Source: an uncultured Akkermansia sp. | Lineage (GTDB): Bacteria; Verrucomicrobiota; Verrucomicrobiia; Verrucomicrobiales; Akkermansiaceae | Length of the DNA stretch: 43,252 nucleotides | NCBI GenBank assembly: GCA_904502165.1 | Contig: CAJGDB010000004.1 | Coordinates: forward strand, 1 to 43,252 | Direction: 5' to 3' | Shown: piece by piece, positions 24,059-31,568 of the stretch | Layout: each line of letters opens with the position of its first letter | How positions within the stretch are numbered: the stretch's first letter is position 1 | The notes under the pieces: generated by a model | Database searches by the model: none | The model's input: the letters and a program-made list of their open reading frames with translations, nothing else | Told to the model about the DNA's origin: nothing | Translations under genes and position numbers: made by a program

Positions 24059-25249
24059 ATGAAAATCCGTAATCTTCTTCTCCCTCTCTTTGCCATGGGC
24101 GGCATGCTGCATGCCGGTGATACCTGCGATACATTCCACATGTTCTACGATGGTCCCCTGGGAATTCCTGGCGAGAGTGCCCCTGCATACAAGCAGAAGC
24201 TCTACAATGCCACCGGCACCACCTTCGACCTCGAACTCATCGCCGGTTTCTGGGCTGTGGACAACATTGCCGAAGGCTACAACTCTGACAACTACGTCTC
24301 CCTCCTTTTCGCCCAGGTGAATCAGCGCCTCATCAAGGACGAGGTGAACGGCGGTACCTGGCTGAATGTATCAGTAGCCGGTTCCTGGGGCCTGACAGAT
24401 GATTCTGACAGCAAAGCCTTCTTCTACGACGGCGGCTTCGGCACAGCAACGGGGCATCATACCGACCTGTGCGGCCCGGCCGGCGTCTACATCATGAACG
24501 CCACCCTGCGCCAGTACTTCAACAACAAGCGCACCTGCGTGAACGCTGGTTCCATCTGGATGTCCATGTATTTCGACCGCATCAGCCATGCCCGTTTCGC
24601 CAACGACGGTTTCGAGAAATCTCCCGTTGTTCCCATGTACTATGGTACTCCCGGTATTGTGGTGCAGCATGAAATCAACGAGAACAACTTCCTGACCGGT
24701 GCCGTCATCGGCACAGGCGTAGGTCTGGGTGAAAACACCCTCAACCTCGACCACACCAACGGCTATGCCGTGGTGATGGAATACGGACACCGCTTTGCCG
24801 AGGGCAAGGGTACCTGGCGCATTCTGCCCTTCTTCTGCAGCATGGAGACCCCGAATGCCATTGGCCGTGATGAACAGCACGATTCCGTGGGTCTCATGAC
24901 GGGAGTTGAGTACGATATCTCTGACCGCGTCAAGGTATATGGCCGTGTATCCTGCGCCAGCAGCGAGCACCAGCGCGCCCGCAAGGAACTGATGGCTGGT
25001 ACAACCCTCCGCCTTGTTCCGAACCGCCCGGATGACTACTTCGGTGCCGCTTTCGGCGTTTACAAGGGAGCTGACACCTACTCCTCCCGCCTGGTTAACA
25101 AACACGAAAAAGTGCTTGAGCTGACTTACCGCGTGCAGCTTAACAACTACATTTCCGTAGCACCGTTCTACCAGCTCTATATTGACCCGGCCTATCGTGA
25201 TGTTTCCACGGTGAGTGCCACGGGCATCCAGGCCCATCTTCTGTTCTGA
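24059..25249 (+). CDS. OprB-like carbohydrate-selective porin, second of two
   Basis: 396 residues, a tandem paralogue of the preceding gene with the same signal-peptide type (MKIRNLLLPLFAMGGMLHA), the conserved YNSDNYVS and YFDRISHARFANDGFEKSP blocks, the RPDDYFGAAFGVYKGAD strand and a final Phe (IQAHLLF). It carries several cysteines absent from its neighbour (TCDTFHM near the N terminus, TDLCGPAG, RTCVNAG, FFCSMET, VSCASSE), which could form disulfides in loops. Location is the outer membrane and the role is passive uptake of sugars. Divergence in loops, with a conserved barrel, suggests different substrates for the two porins. Confidence 0.8.
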   Translation: MKIRNLLLPLFAMGGMLHAGDTCDTFHMFYDGPLGIPGESAPAYKQKLYNATGTTFDLELIAGFWAVDNIAEGYNSDNYVSLLFAQVNQRLIKDEVNGGTWLNVSVAGSWGLTDDSDSKAFFYDGGFGTATGHHTDLCGPAGVYIMNATLRQYFNNKRTCVNAGSIWMSMYFDRISHARFANDGFEKSPVVPMYYGTPGIVVQHEINENNFLTGAVIGTGVGLGENTLNLDHTNGYAVVMEYGHRFAEGKGTWRILPFFCSMETPNAIGRDEQHDSVGLMTGVEYDISDRVKVYGRVSCASSEHQRARKELMAGTTLRLVPNRPDDYFGAAFGVYKGADTYSSRLVNKHEKVLELTYRVQLNNYISVAPFYQLYIDPAYRDVSTVSATGIQAHLLF

Positions 25250-25277
25250 TTCACAGAAACAGAATCACCCCCTTCAG

Positions 25278-25312
25278 GGCGAAGCCGCTGGGTAAGCGGC
25301 TTCGCCTTTTTT
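25278..25312 (+). terminator. Terminator after the second porin gene
   Basis: GGCGAAGCCGCT (25278-25289) pairs perfectly with AGCGGCTTCGCC (25295-25306), followed by TTTTTT. Confidence 0.95.
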
Positions 25313-25417
25313 CGGAGAAAAGGCCCCGGATTAAAGCAATTCCAAAGCGTCTGGGTCTGTTTGAACAGCCGCGCCGGGATCAGCATGATATTTTGCCGCA
25401 TTTACACCGATATTTGC

Positions 25418-25445
25418 TTGCGTGTGGGGGCTTTTCGTATATAAT
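25418..25445 (+). promoter_or_regulatory. Promoter of the murCB-ddl-ftsQ operon
   Basis: TTGCGT (25418-25423), a 16-nt spacer and a consensus TATAAT (25440-25445). The ATG at 25459 follows after 13 nt, giving a leader of about 7 nt without an SD sequence. Confidence 0.6.
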
Positions 25446-25458
25446 AAACCTACTTGCT

Positions 25459-27762
25459 ATGATTGACCAGTTACGCAAACGACTTCTGGACCGGGAAAAC
25501 CCGGTACGCATTCATCTTATCGGCGTGGCGGGTGCCGGCATGAGCGGCATTGCACGCATGCTTCTGGAAATGGGGCACAGGGTGAGCGGTTGTGACCGCG
25601 TCACCAGCGAAGAAACAGAACGGCTTCAGCAGGCTGGTCTGGTCTTTGCATGTCCGCATACGGCTGATGCTGTGGCTGATGCAGAAATCGTCATTTATTC
25701 CAGTGCCATTCGTGAAGAAAATGTTGCACTGGCTGCCGCCCGCCAGAACGGAAGTCTTTGCCTGCGCCGCGCAGAATGCCTGGCGGCCATTCTGAACAAT
25801 AAGAAAGGTGTCATTGTGGCCGGCACACACGGCAAAACCACCACCTCAGCTCTGACAGCCCACCTGCTCCGTGAAGCACGGCTGCGCCCCTGCCACTATG
25901 TGGGTGCAGAGATTCCCGTACTGGGCGCCAACGCACACTGGAATGCCGACAGTGATTACCTGATTGCAGAAGGCGATGAATCTGACGGCACGCTGGTCAA
26001 CTATATCCCCGAACACAGCATTGTGCTTAATGTGGAAGCAGAGCATCTGGATTTCTACCGCGACCTCGACCACCTCAAGGACGTGTTCCACACCCTCTGC
26101 CGCCAGACCCGGGGCAAGATTTTCTATTGCAAGAGTGATGCCGGCGCAGACGATGTATGCAGCCAGTACCCGAACAGTATTTCCTATGGCTGGCAGGATG
26201 CCGATTACACAGCATCGGAAGTCACTGTCAAACGCGGCCGCACACTCTACACCATCAATTGCAAAGGCGAAAAGCTCGGCAGGGTGGAGCTGGGTATTCC
26301 TGGCCGCCACAATGTACTCAACTCCCTTGCTGCCACCGCAGCAGCCCTTGAGATGGGGGCTGATTTCGCCAGCATCGCCCGTGGGCTGGCCTCCTTTGCT
26401 GGTGCCCGCCGCCGCTTTGAGACCAAGTACCTCTCCAAAGACTACCGCATCGTGGATGACTACGGTCACCACCCCACGGAAATTGAAGCCACAGTCCAGA
26501 CTGCTAAGAGCCTGAACCCGGAGCGGCTGGTTATCTTCTTCCAACCCCATCGTTATACCCGCACCAAGTTGCTCCGCAATGATTTCGGGCGCGTACTGCA
26601 GAATGTGGACAAACTTTATGTGGCAGATGTGTATCCGGCCAGTGAGCTGCCGATTCCAGGTATTTCCGGGCAGACCATCGTGGATGCCGTTCACGAATAC
26701 GCTCCGGTGGATGCTACCTTCCTGCCGGAAATGGATAAAGCACACTACGTTGTAGGCAACCAGCTGAGACCCGGAGATTTATTCCTGACCCTGGGCGCAG
26801 GCAATGTGCACACGGCAGGTGCCAGGATTGCCAGAGATCTGCGTACACTTACCGAAATGCTCAACGACTGCGGCAAGGATATCCCGGCGAGGCTGTATGA
26901 GCCCATGAGAAAGCATACCACACTGGGAGTCGGCGGCGTGGCTCAGTTCTGGATTGAGCCCTCTACCATCAGCGAAATGAAGGAAGTGGTCAACTTCTTC
27001 AAGGATCGTAATATTCCGGTTCATGTTGTAGGCCGCGGCTCCAACCTTGTTGTACGCGAAGGCGGCATCCGCGGGGCGGTTATACACCCCTCTGGCGGAG
27101 AATTTGAAAAACTCGAACTGGTAAATGCCACCACCATTGTGGCAGGTGCAGGTGTGAAACTCAAGAAACTGGCTGCCTTTGCAGCCAAAAACGGAATCTC
27201 CGGCTTTGAATGGATGGATGGAATCCCCGGTTGTGTGGGCGGCAGCCTGCGTATGAACGCCGGCTGCATGGGAAGCGAGATGTGGGAGGTATTCCAATCT
27301 GCCACCGCGCTGGATGAGGATGGCGAGGAGGTTGAATTCATCAAGAAAGAGATGACCCCTGCCCGCTATCGCTCCATTCCTGATTTCGAGCACAACATGG
27401 TCGTGCAGGCCACATTCTGCGGCACGCCGGGCAACACGGCGGAAATTGAGAAGAACATGGAGGACTACCGCGCCCGCCGCAAGAACAGCCAACCGCTGGA
27501 ACCCAGCGCCGGATGCACGTTCCGCAACCCGGACTCCATTCCTGCCGGGAAGCTCATTGATGAACTCGGACTGAAAGGCTTCAGCATCGGCGGTGCACAG
27601 ATTTCCACCAAGCATGCTAACTTCATCATCAACACCGGCGACGCCAAGGCGACTGATATTACTGAACTGATTAACCACATTGAACGAGTAGCCAAGGCAG
27701 AACGCGGTATTGTACTGCACGAAGAGGTGCAGGTCCTTGGTGACCGAGAGGCTCAATTCTAA
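25459..27762 (+). CDS. murC-murB: MurC-MurB fusion: UDP-MurNAc:L-Ala ligase and UDP-MurNAc enolpyruvate reductase
   Basis: 767 residues. The first ~455 are MurC, which adds L-alanine to UDP-MurNAc: IHLIGVAGAGMSGIA binds the nucleotide, AGTHGKTTTSA near 120 is the ATP P-loop, and DDYGHHPTEI is the Mur-ligase signature. From about residue 476 a full MurB follows: KHTTLGVGGVAQFW, GRGSNLVVREGG for FAD binding, GIPGCVGGSLRMNAG and EPSAGCTFRNP with the catalytic Ser/Glu region. MurB makes the UDP-MurNAc that MurC then uses, so the fusion joins consecutive cytosolic steps of peptidoglycan synthesis. The frame is open to a TTG at 25393, but that lies upstream of the promoter, so ATG 25459 is the start. 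ddl begins 13 nt downstream. No active-site loss is visible. Confidence 0.95.
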   Translation: MIDQLRKRLLDRENPVRIHLIGVAGAGMSGIARMLLEMGHRVSGCDRVTSEETERLQQAGLVFACPHTADAVADAEIVIYSSAIREENVALAAARQNGSLCLRRAECLAAILNNKKGVIVAGTHGKTTTSALTAHLLREARLRPCHYVGAEIPVLGANAHWNADSDYLIAEGDESDGTLVNYIPEHSIVLNVEAEHLDFYRDLDHLKDVFHTLCRQTRGKIFYCKSDAGADDVCSQYPNSISYGWQDADYTASEVTVKRGRTLYTINCKGEKLGRVELGIPGRHNVLNSLAATAAALEMGADFASIARGLASFAGARRRFETKYLSKDYRIVDDYGHHPTEIEATVQTAKSLNPERLVIFFQPHRYTRTKLLRNDFGRVLQNVDKLYVADVYPASELPIPGISGQTIVDAVHEYAPVDATFLPEMDKAHYVVGNQLRPGDLFLTLGAGNVHTAGARIARDLRTLTEMLNDCGKDIPARLYEPMRKHTTLGVGGVAQFWIEPSTISEMKEVVNFFKDRNIPVHVVGRGSNLVVREGGIRGAVIHPSGGEFEKLELVNATTIVAGAGVKLKKLAAFAAKNGISGFEWMDGIPGCVGGSLRMNAGCMGSEMWEVFQSATALDEDGEEVEFIKKEMTPARYRSIPDFEHNMVVQATFCGTPGNTAEIEKNMEDYRARRKNSQPLEPSAGCTFRNPDSIPAGKLIDELGLKGFSIGGAQISTKHANFIINTGDAKATDITELINHIERVAKAERGIVLHEEVQVLGDREAQF

Positions 27763-27775
27763 CCCATTTTTCCCC

Positions 27776-28699
27776 ATGAAAGAACTGAAAAAGGATACAA
27801 AAATTGCACTGTTGATGGGTGGTCCCGGCTCGGAGCGTGATGTTTCTCTGGCCTCCGGCAATGGTGTGCTGGAAGCATTGAAGGCAGAAGGATTCACCCA
27901 GGTAACAGCAGTCATTGTAGACAGCGAACGCCCGACGATTCCTGAGGGAACCGAGCTTTGCTACAACATGATTCACGGCACCTATGGTGAAGATGGGGGG
28001 CTGCAATCCTACCTCGAGGAACTCGGAATTCCCTACACCGGCGCAGGCTCCACCACCAGCCGGAACTGCTTCGACAAGGTTCTTACAAAGAAGTTCTTCA
28101 TCGAGGGACAGGTTCCCACCCCCCTCAGCGAGACCATTACAGCTGGTCAGATGCCCAGCCTGCCCGTTCCCTGTGTCATCAAGCCGCCGTGCGAAGGCTC
28201 TTCTGTGGGCGTACACATCGTTTACGATGCCGCCGAGCTGCCTGCCGCTGTGGCAGATGCCTCCAAATACGGCAAGGAAATCCTGGTGGAAGAATACATC
28301 AAAGGCAAGGAGCTGACGGTGGCCATCTTCAACGGCGAAGCCCTGCCTGTGGTGCATATCTGCCCCCGCAGCGGCTTCTACGACATGAACAACAAGTATC
28401 CTTCCCTGTATGGCGGTGTCGGGTCTGATTACATTTGCCCAGCCGACATCAGCGAAGAAGAAACCCGGGCCGTTCAGGCTGCCGCAGTTGCCGCTTATAA
28501 AGCGCTGAATGTAGAAGTATACGGACGAGTGGATGTATTGCTGACGGATGATGGAAAACCCTATGTACTGGAAATCAACACCATTCCCGGCATGACAAGC
28601 GCTTCTCTCTTCCCGAAGGCAGCCGCTGCAGCAGGCATTTCTTACGGCGAGCTCTGCACCCGCATTGCAGAGGTCTCTCTGAATCAGCCGCGCGGCTGA
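27776..28699 (+). CDS. ddl: D-alanine--D-alanine ligase
   Basis: 307 residues, an ATP-grasp enzyme that joins two D-alanines for peptidoglycan precursors. The opening IALLMGGPGSERDVSLASG, the central CVIKPPCEGSSVGVHIV (ATP-binding Lys and loop), EEYIKGKELTVAIF, and the C-terminal VYGRVDVLLTDDGKPYVLEINTIPGMT with metal ligands Glu and Asn are all present. The frame opens earlier, but ATG 27776, 13 nt after the murCB stop, begins at the usual place relative to the first strand. ftsQ follows 25 nt after the stop. The order murC-murB-ddl-ftsQ is the conserved division/cell-wall arrangement. Confidence 0.95.
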   Translation: MKELKKDTKIALLMGGPGSERDVSLASGNGVLEALKAEGFTQVTAVIVDSERPTIPEGTELCYNMIHGTYGEDGGLQSYLEELGIPYTGAGSTTSRNCFDKVLTKKFFIEGQVPTPLSETITAGQMPSLPVPCVIKPPCEGSSVGVHIVYDAAELPAAVADASKYGKEILVEEYIKGKELTVAIFNGEALPVVHICPRSGFYDMNNKYPSLYGGVGSDYICPADISEEETRAVQAAAVAAYKALNVEVYGRVDVLLTDDGKPYVLEINTIPGMTSASLFPKAAAAAGISYGELCTRIAEVSLNQPRG

Positions 28700-28724
28700 C
28701 GCAACACCCGCCCGCGGAGGCAGC

Positions 28725-29642
28725 ATGAAGAAACGGAATAAGTACCGGAACAGTTTCAATAACGAACACGAAGTCTCAGCCAATGTAAAATTGCTTGAGG
28801 CTGCGCTTTCGCTCAAGCATCGTCTCTTCAGTCTGGTGGCCTTGCGTCGCGGCCTGCGTCGTCTGCGTCGTTTCACCCTCATTCTTCTCATTATCGCCCC
28901 CCTGGTGGCAGCCCTCATCTGGGCTGGCATGACGGCGGTGGAAAAGGCATACAGCCTCAGCATCGACAAAGTGAGTTTTGAAGCCCGCCAGAAGCTCATC
29001 TCCAAGGAACAGGCTTTGAAGATTCTGGGAATCGGCGAATCCATCAACATGACTTCGCTCAATACCAGCGAAATGCAGAAAAAGCTGGAAGACACCCCCT
29101 GCATTGAATCTGCACTGATACGCGCCGAACTGCCCGACACCCTGCATATCGAAATCAACGAGCGAATACCCGTCGTCTACGTGGAGCAGGAAAGCGGAGC
29201 CGATACCGGCAACCGCATCCGCTTCTTCATGGATCCATCCGGCAAACTCTTCCCGGTAATGCCGGAATACCATCGTAATTTCATGGGCGTACCGGTGTGG
29301 TACCTGCAGCCCGGAGACATCACGGAATTCAAGGCAGGCAGCACGATAAACGAAGATAAGCGCCGCCCGATTATTGAGCTGGTGGCTGCTGCCAACCGCT
29401 ATACTTTGATTGAGATTCCCGCCATTCGCGAAATATTCCGACCCAAGGAATGGAAGCTCATTCTCACCCTCGAGAACGGCTCTGAGGTGCTGATGCAGGT
29501 TTATGACATCAAGGGGCAGATGGAGCGCCTCGCCATGATTCTGGAACATTGCCGCGCCACTCACCGCAGCCCGCGCAGCATCAATGTAATTCCGCGCATC
29601 AACCCTACTGTGATATACGCAGAGGAGTCCTCTGCAAAATAA
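28725..29642 (+). CDS. ftsQ: FtsQ/DivIB-type cell division protein
   Basis: 305 residues. A basic cytosolic N terminus of ~50 residues precedes one membrane helix (about 51-72, TLILLIIAPLVAALIWAGM). A POTRA-like domain follows at about 76-147 (LSIDKVSFEARQKLISKEQALKILGI...PCIESALIRAELPDTLHIEINERIPVVY), then the beta domain typical of FtsQ. The protein links early and late division proteins at the septum. A strong SD, GGAGG at 28716-28720, lies 4 nt before the ATG and decides the start; it is one of few strong SD sequences in the window, as expected for an internal gene of an operon. In many bacteria ftsA and ftsZ follow; here a lipid gene does. Confidence 0.85.
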   Translation: MKKRNKYRNSFNNEHEVSANVKLLEAALSLKHRLFSLVALRRGLRRLRRFTLILLIIAPLVAALIWAGMTAVEKAYSLSIDKVSFEARQKLISKEQALKILGIGESINMTSLNTSEMQKKLEDTPCIESALIRAELPDTLHIEINERIPVVYVEQESGADTGNRIRFFMDPSGKLFPVMPEYHRNFMGVPVWYLQPGDITEFKAGSTINEDKRRPIIELVAAANRYTLIEIPAIREIFRPKEWKLILTLENGSEVLMQVYDIKGQMERLAMILEHCRATHRSPRSINVIPRINPTVIYAEESSAK

Positions 29643-29662
29643 CAATTTGAAGTCTTTTCCCG

Positions 29663-29690
29663 TTGACCGCAAGAGGCCATCTGTGATAAC
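29663..29690 (+). promoter_or_regulatory. Promoter of the OlsF-like gene
   Basis: TTGACC (29663-29668), a 16-nt spacer and GATAAC (29685-29690). This places transcription start near 29697, so ATG 29691 is unlikely to be the start and ATG 29727 fits better. Confidence 0.45.
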
Positions 29691-29726
29691 ATGCTATGCG
29701 TGGTGTTGAGTACACCATATATACGT

Positions 29727-31517
29727 ATGACAAAAGCAAAAATCATGGATCTCGCAGAGTATGTACCAGGCGGAAACAAGTGGCCTGGCTGGCTGCTCAA
29801 TCTGGGTGAACGAATACTGGGATTCCATGAATTCAACGTGGCCCACTCCAAGGTCGAAGAGGAACAGGAAGCGGGTTGCAGCGATAATTTCTTCCGGCTG
29901 GCCTGCAAGCACCTGCCCCTCAATTATGAAGTGGAGGGACTGGAAAACATTCCAGCAGAAGGACCCTGCGTTATCGTCAGCAATCATCCCCACGGCATGT
30001 CTGACGGGCTGATGATTGGTGATATTGCCATGAAGGTTCGCCAGGACATCCGCATTGTCGTCAATGATTTCCTGCATTGTGTACGGGGAATGCGTCCCTA
30101 CCAGATTACGGTAGATGTTTATGGCGGAGACTCTGCCAAGCGGGCAAACATGGCAGGCATCCGTGAAATGATGAAATGGCTTCGGGATGGGCATTGCCTC
30201 ATTCTCTTTCCCAGCGGCTCTGCGGCCTCATGGTCTGCCCAGGATGGACGCGTGGTGGAAGACCCCTGGCAGACAAACATGGCCAGCATCATCCGCAAAA
30301 TGGCAGCCCCGGTTGTGCCGATGCATTTTTCCGGACAGAACGGCCCCCTTTTCCAGATGGTGACACGCTTATGCAAAGCGAAACGCTCTGCACTTCTTCC
30401 GCGGGAAATCAAGCGCGATCGGCGCACGCTACACCAGGTGAAGATAGGTAAACCCATACCGGCCAGCCGCATGGAAATACTGCCGGATGATGCCGCCCTT
30501 TCTGATTTCCTGAGACTCAACAGCCTCATCCTTCGCTATCCCGGCACAGCCGCAAGCCTCTCCAATGATTCACCGCGCCCGATGGTAGAGATCGATGCCC
30601 CGGAAAAGCCGGAGATTCTGCAAGAAGAACTGAACCGCCTGCCGGCAGAGCAACACCTGCTCTACACCCACAAGAGTACAGGATTGCAGATTTTCACCGC
30701 CAAAGGGAACATGATTCCCCACATGCTGCACGAGATAGGCGTGCAGCGGGAAATCACCTTCCGATCCGTCGGGGAGGGCTCAGGCCTGGCCTGCGACACC
30801 GATGAATACGACCTCTATTACGACCATCTCATCATGTGGGATCCGGCAGCCGGACGACTGGCTGGAGCCTACCGCATGGGCAGAACGGATGAAATCGTCA
30901 AATCTCATGGTATCACCGGCATCTACAATACAGAATTCTTTACACTAGGCAACGCCTTTGTCAATTTTGTCAAGAACGGGCTGGAAATGGGCCGTGCCTT
31001 CATTACAGCACCATACCAGAAGCACCCGGCCTCGCTGGACACTCTCTGGATGGGCATCGGTCATTTCGTCCGCAAGCACCCTCATTACCGCTATCTCTAT
31101 GGTACAGTCAGTGTTTCATCTGACTATTCCATCCGCTCCCGGACTCTTATTCATGAATATCTCAGGAACCATTGTCTCCACCACGAATTAGCCAGGCATG
31201 TAGAGGCCAAGACCCCGCCAACGGACATGGACCTGCTCAGTGAGGATGCCCGCCTTATCCACACTGCTCTTGGTGATTTAAGGCTTCTTTCCGCCATGGT
31301 GAGCGACCTGGAACCCGATGGCCGCAGCATTCCGGTATTGCTGCGTCAATACCTGAGACTCGGAGGCGAGATGATTTCATTCAATGTAGACAGCGAGTTC
31401 GGCGATACTCTTGATTGCCTCGTAGTCGTTGATTTGCACACAGCCCCCGAAAGGCTCATCTCCCGCTATTGCGGAGCGCCGTTGAAATCTAAACCTGAAC
31501 CGACAGGAGAAGCTTGA
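29727..31517 (+). CDS. OlsF-like bifunctional aminolipid synthase (acyltransferase plus OlsB-type N-acyltransferase)
   Basis: 596 residues from ATG 29727 (29691 and 29745 are alternatives). The N-terminal half is a PlsC-type O-acyltransferase: SNHPHGMSDG near 85-95 is the catalytic motif as found in the hemolysin-like/OlsA branch, followed by FPSGSAASW. The C-terminal half (about 290-500) matches the GNAT-like OlsB domain (DEYDLYYDHLIMWDPAAGRLAGAYRMG...LEMGRAFITAPYQ). This order, O-acyltransferase then N-acyltransferase, is that of OlsF, which makes ornithine lipids on its own; related proteins of Bacteroides make glycine lipids. The amino acid used here cannot be told. It acts on the cytosolic face of the inner membrane with acyl carrier protein donors. 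lptD follows, with its -35 box overlapping this stop codon. Confidence 0.78.
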   Translation: MTKAKIMDLAEYVPGGNKWPGWLLNLGERILGFHEFNVAHSKVEEEQEAGCSDNFFRLACKHLPLNYEVEGLENIPAEGPCVIVSNHPHGMSDGLMIGDIAMKVRQDIRIVVNDFLHCVRGMRPYQITVDVYGGDSAKRANMAGIREMMKWLRDGHCLILFPSGSAASWSAQDGRVVEDPWQTNMASIIRKMAAPVVPMHFSGQNGPLFQMVTRLCKAKRSALLPREIKRDRRTLHQVKIGKPIPASRMEILPDDAALSDFLRLNSLILRYPGTAASLSNDSPRPMVEIDAPEKPEILQEELNRLPAEQHLLYTHKSTGLQIFTAKGNMIPHMLHEIGVQREITFRSVGEGSGLACDTDEYDLYYDHLIMWDPAAGRLAGAYRMGRTDEIVKSHGITGIYNTEFFTLGNAFVNFVKNGLEMGRAFITAPYQKHPASLDTLWMGIGHFVRKHPHYRYLYGTVSVSSDYSIRSRTLIHEYLRNHCLHHELARHVEAKTPPTDMDLLSEDARLIHTALGDLRLLSAMVSDLEPDGRSIPVLLRQYLRLGGEMISFNVDSEFGDTLDCLVVVDLHTAPERLISRYCGAPLKSKPEPTGEA

Positions 31518-31542
31518 CAAAAGTGTAACATTCGGGCATTAT
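31514..31542 (+). promoter_or_regulatory. Promoter of lptD, overlapping the preceding stop codon
   Basis: Consensus TTGACA (31514-31519), whose TGA is the stop of the OlsF-like gene, a 17-nt spacer and CATTAT (31537-31542). Transcription would begin near 31549. Confidence 0.6.
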
Positions 31543-31568
31543 AAACATCGTTCATGGGGAAGATACGT

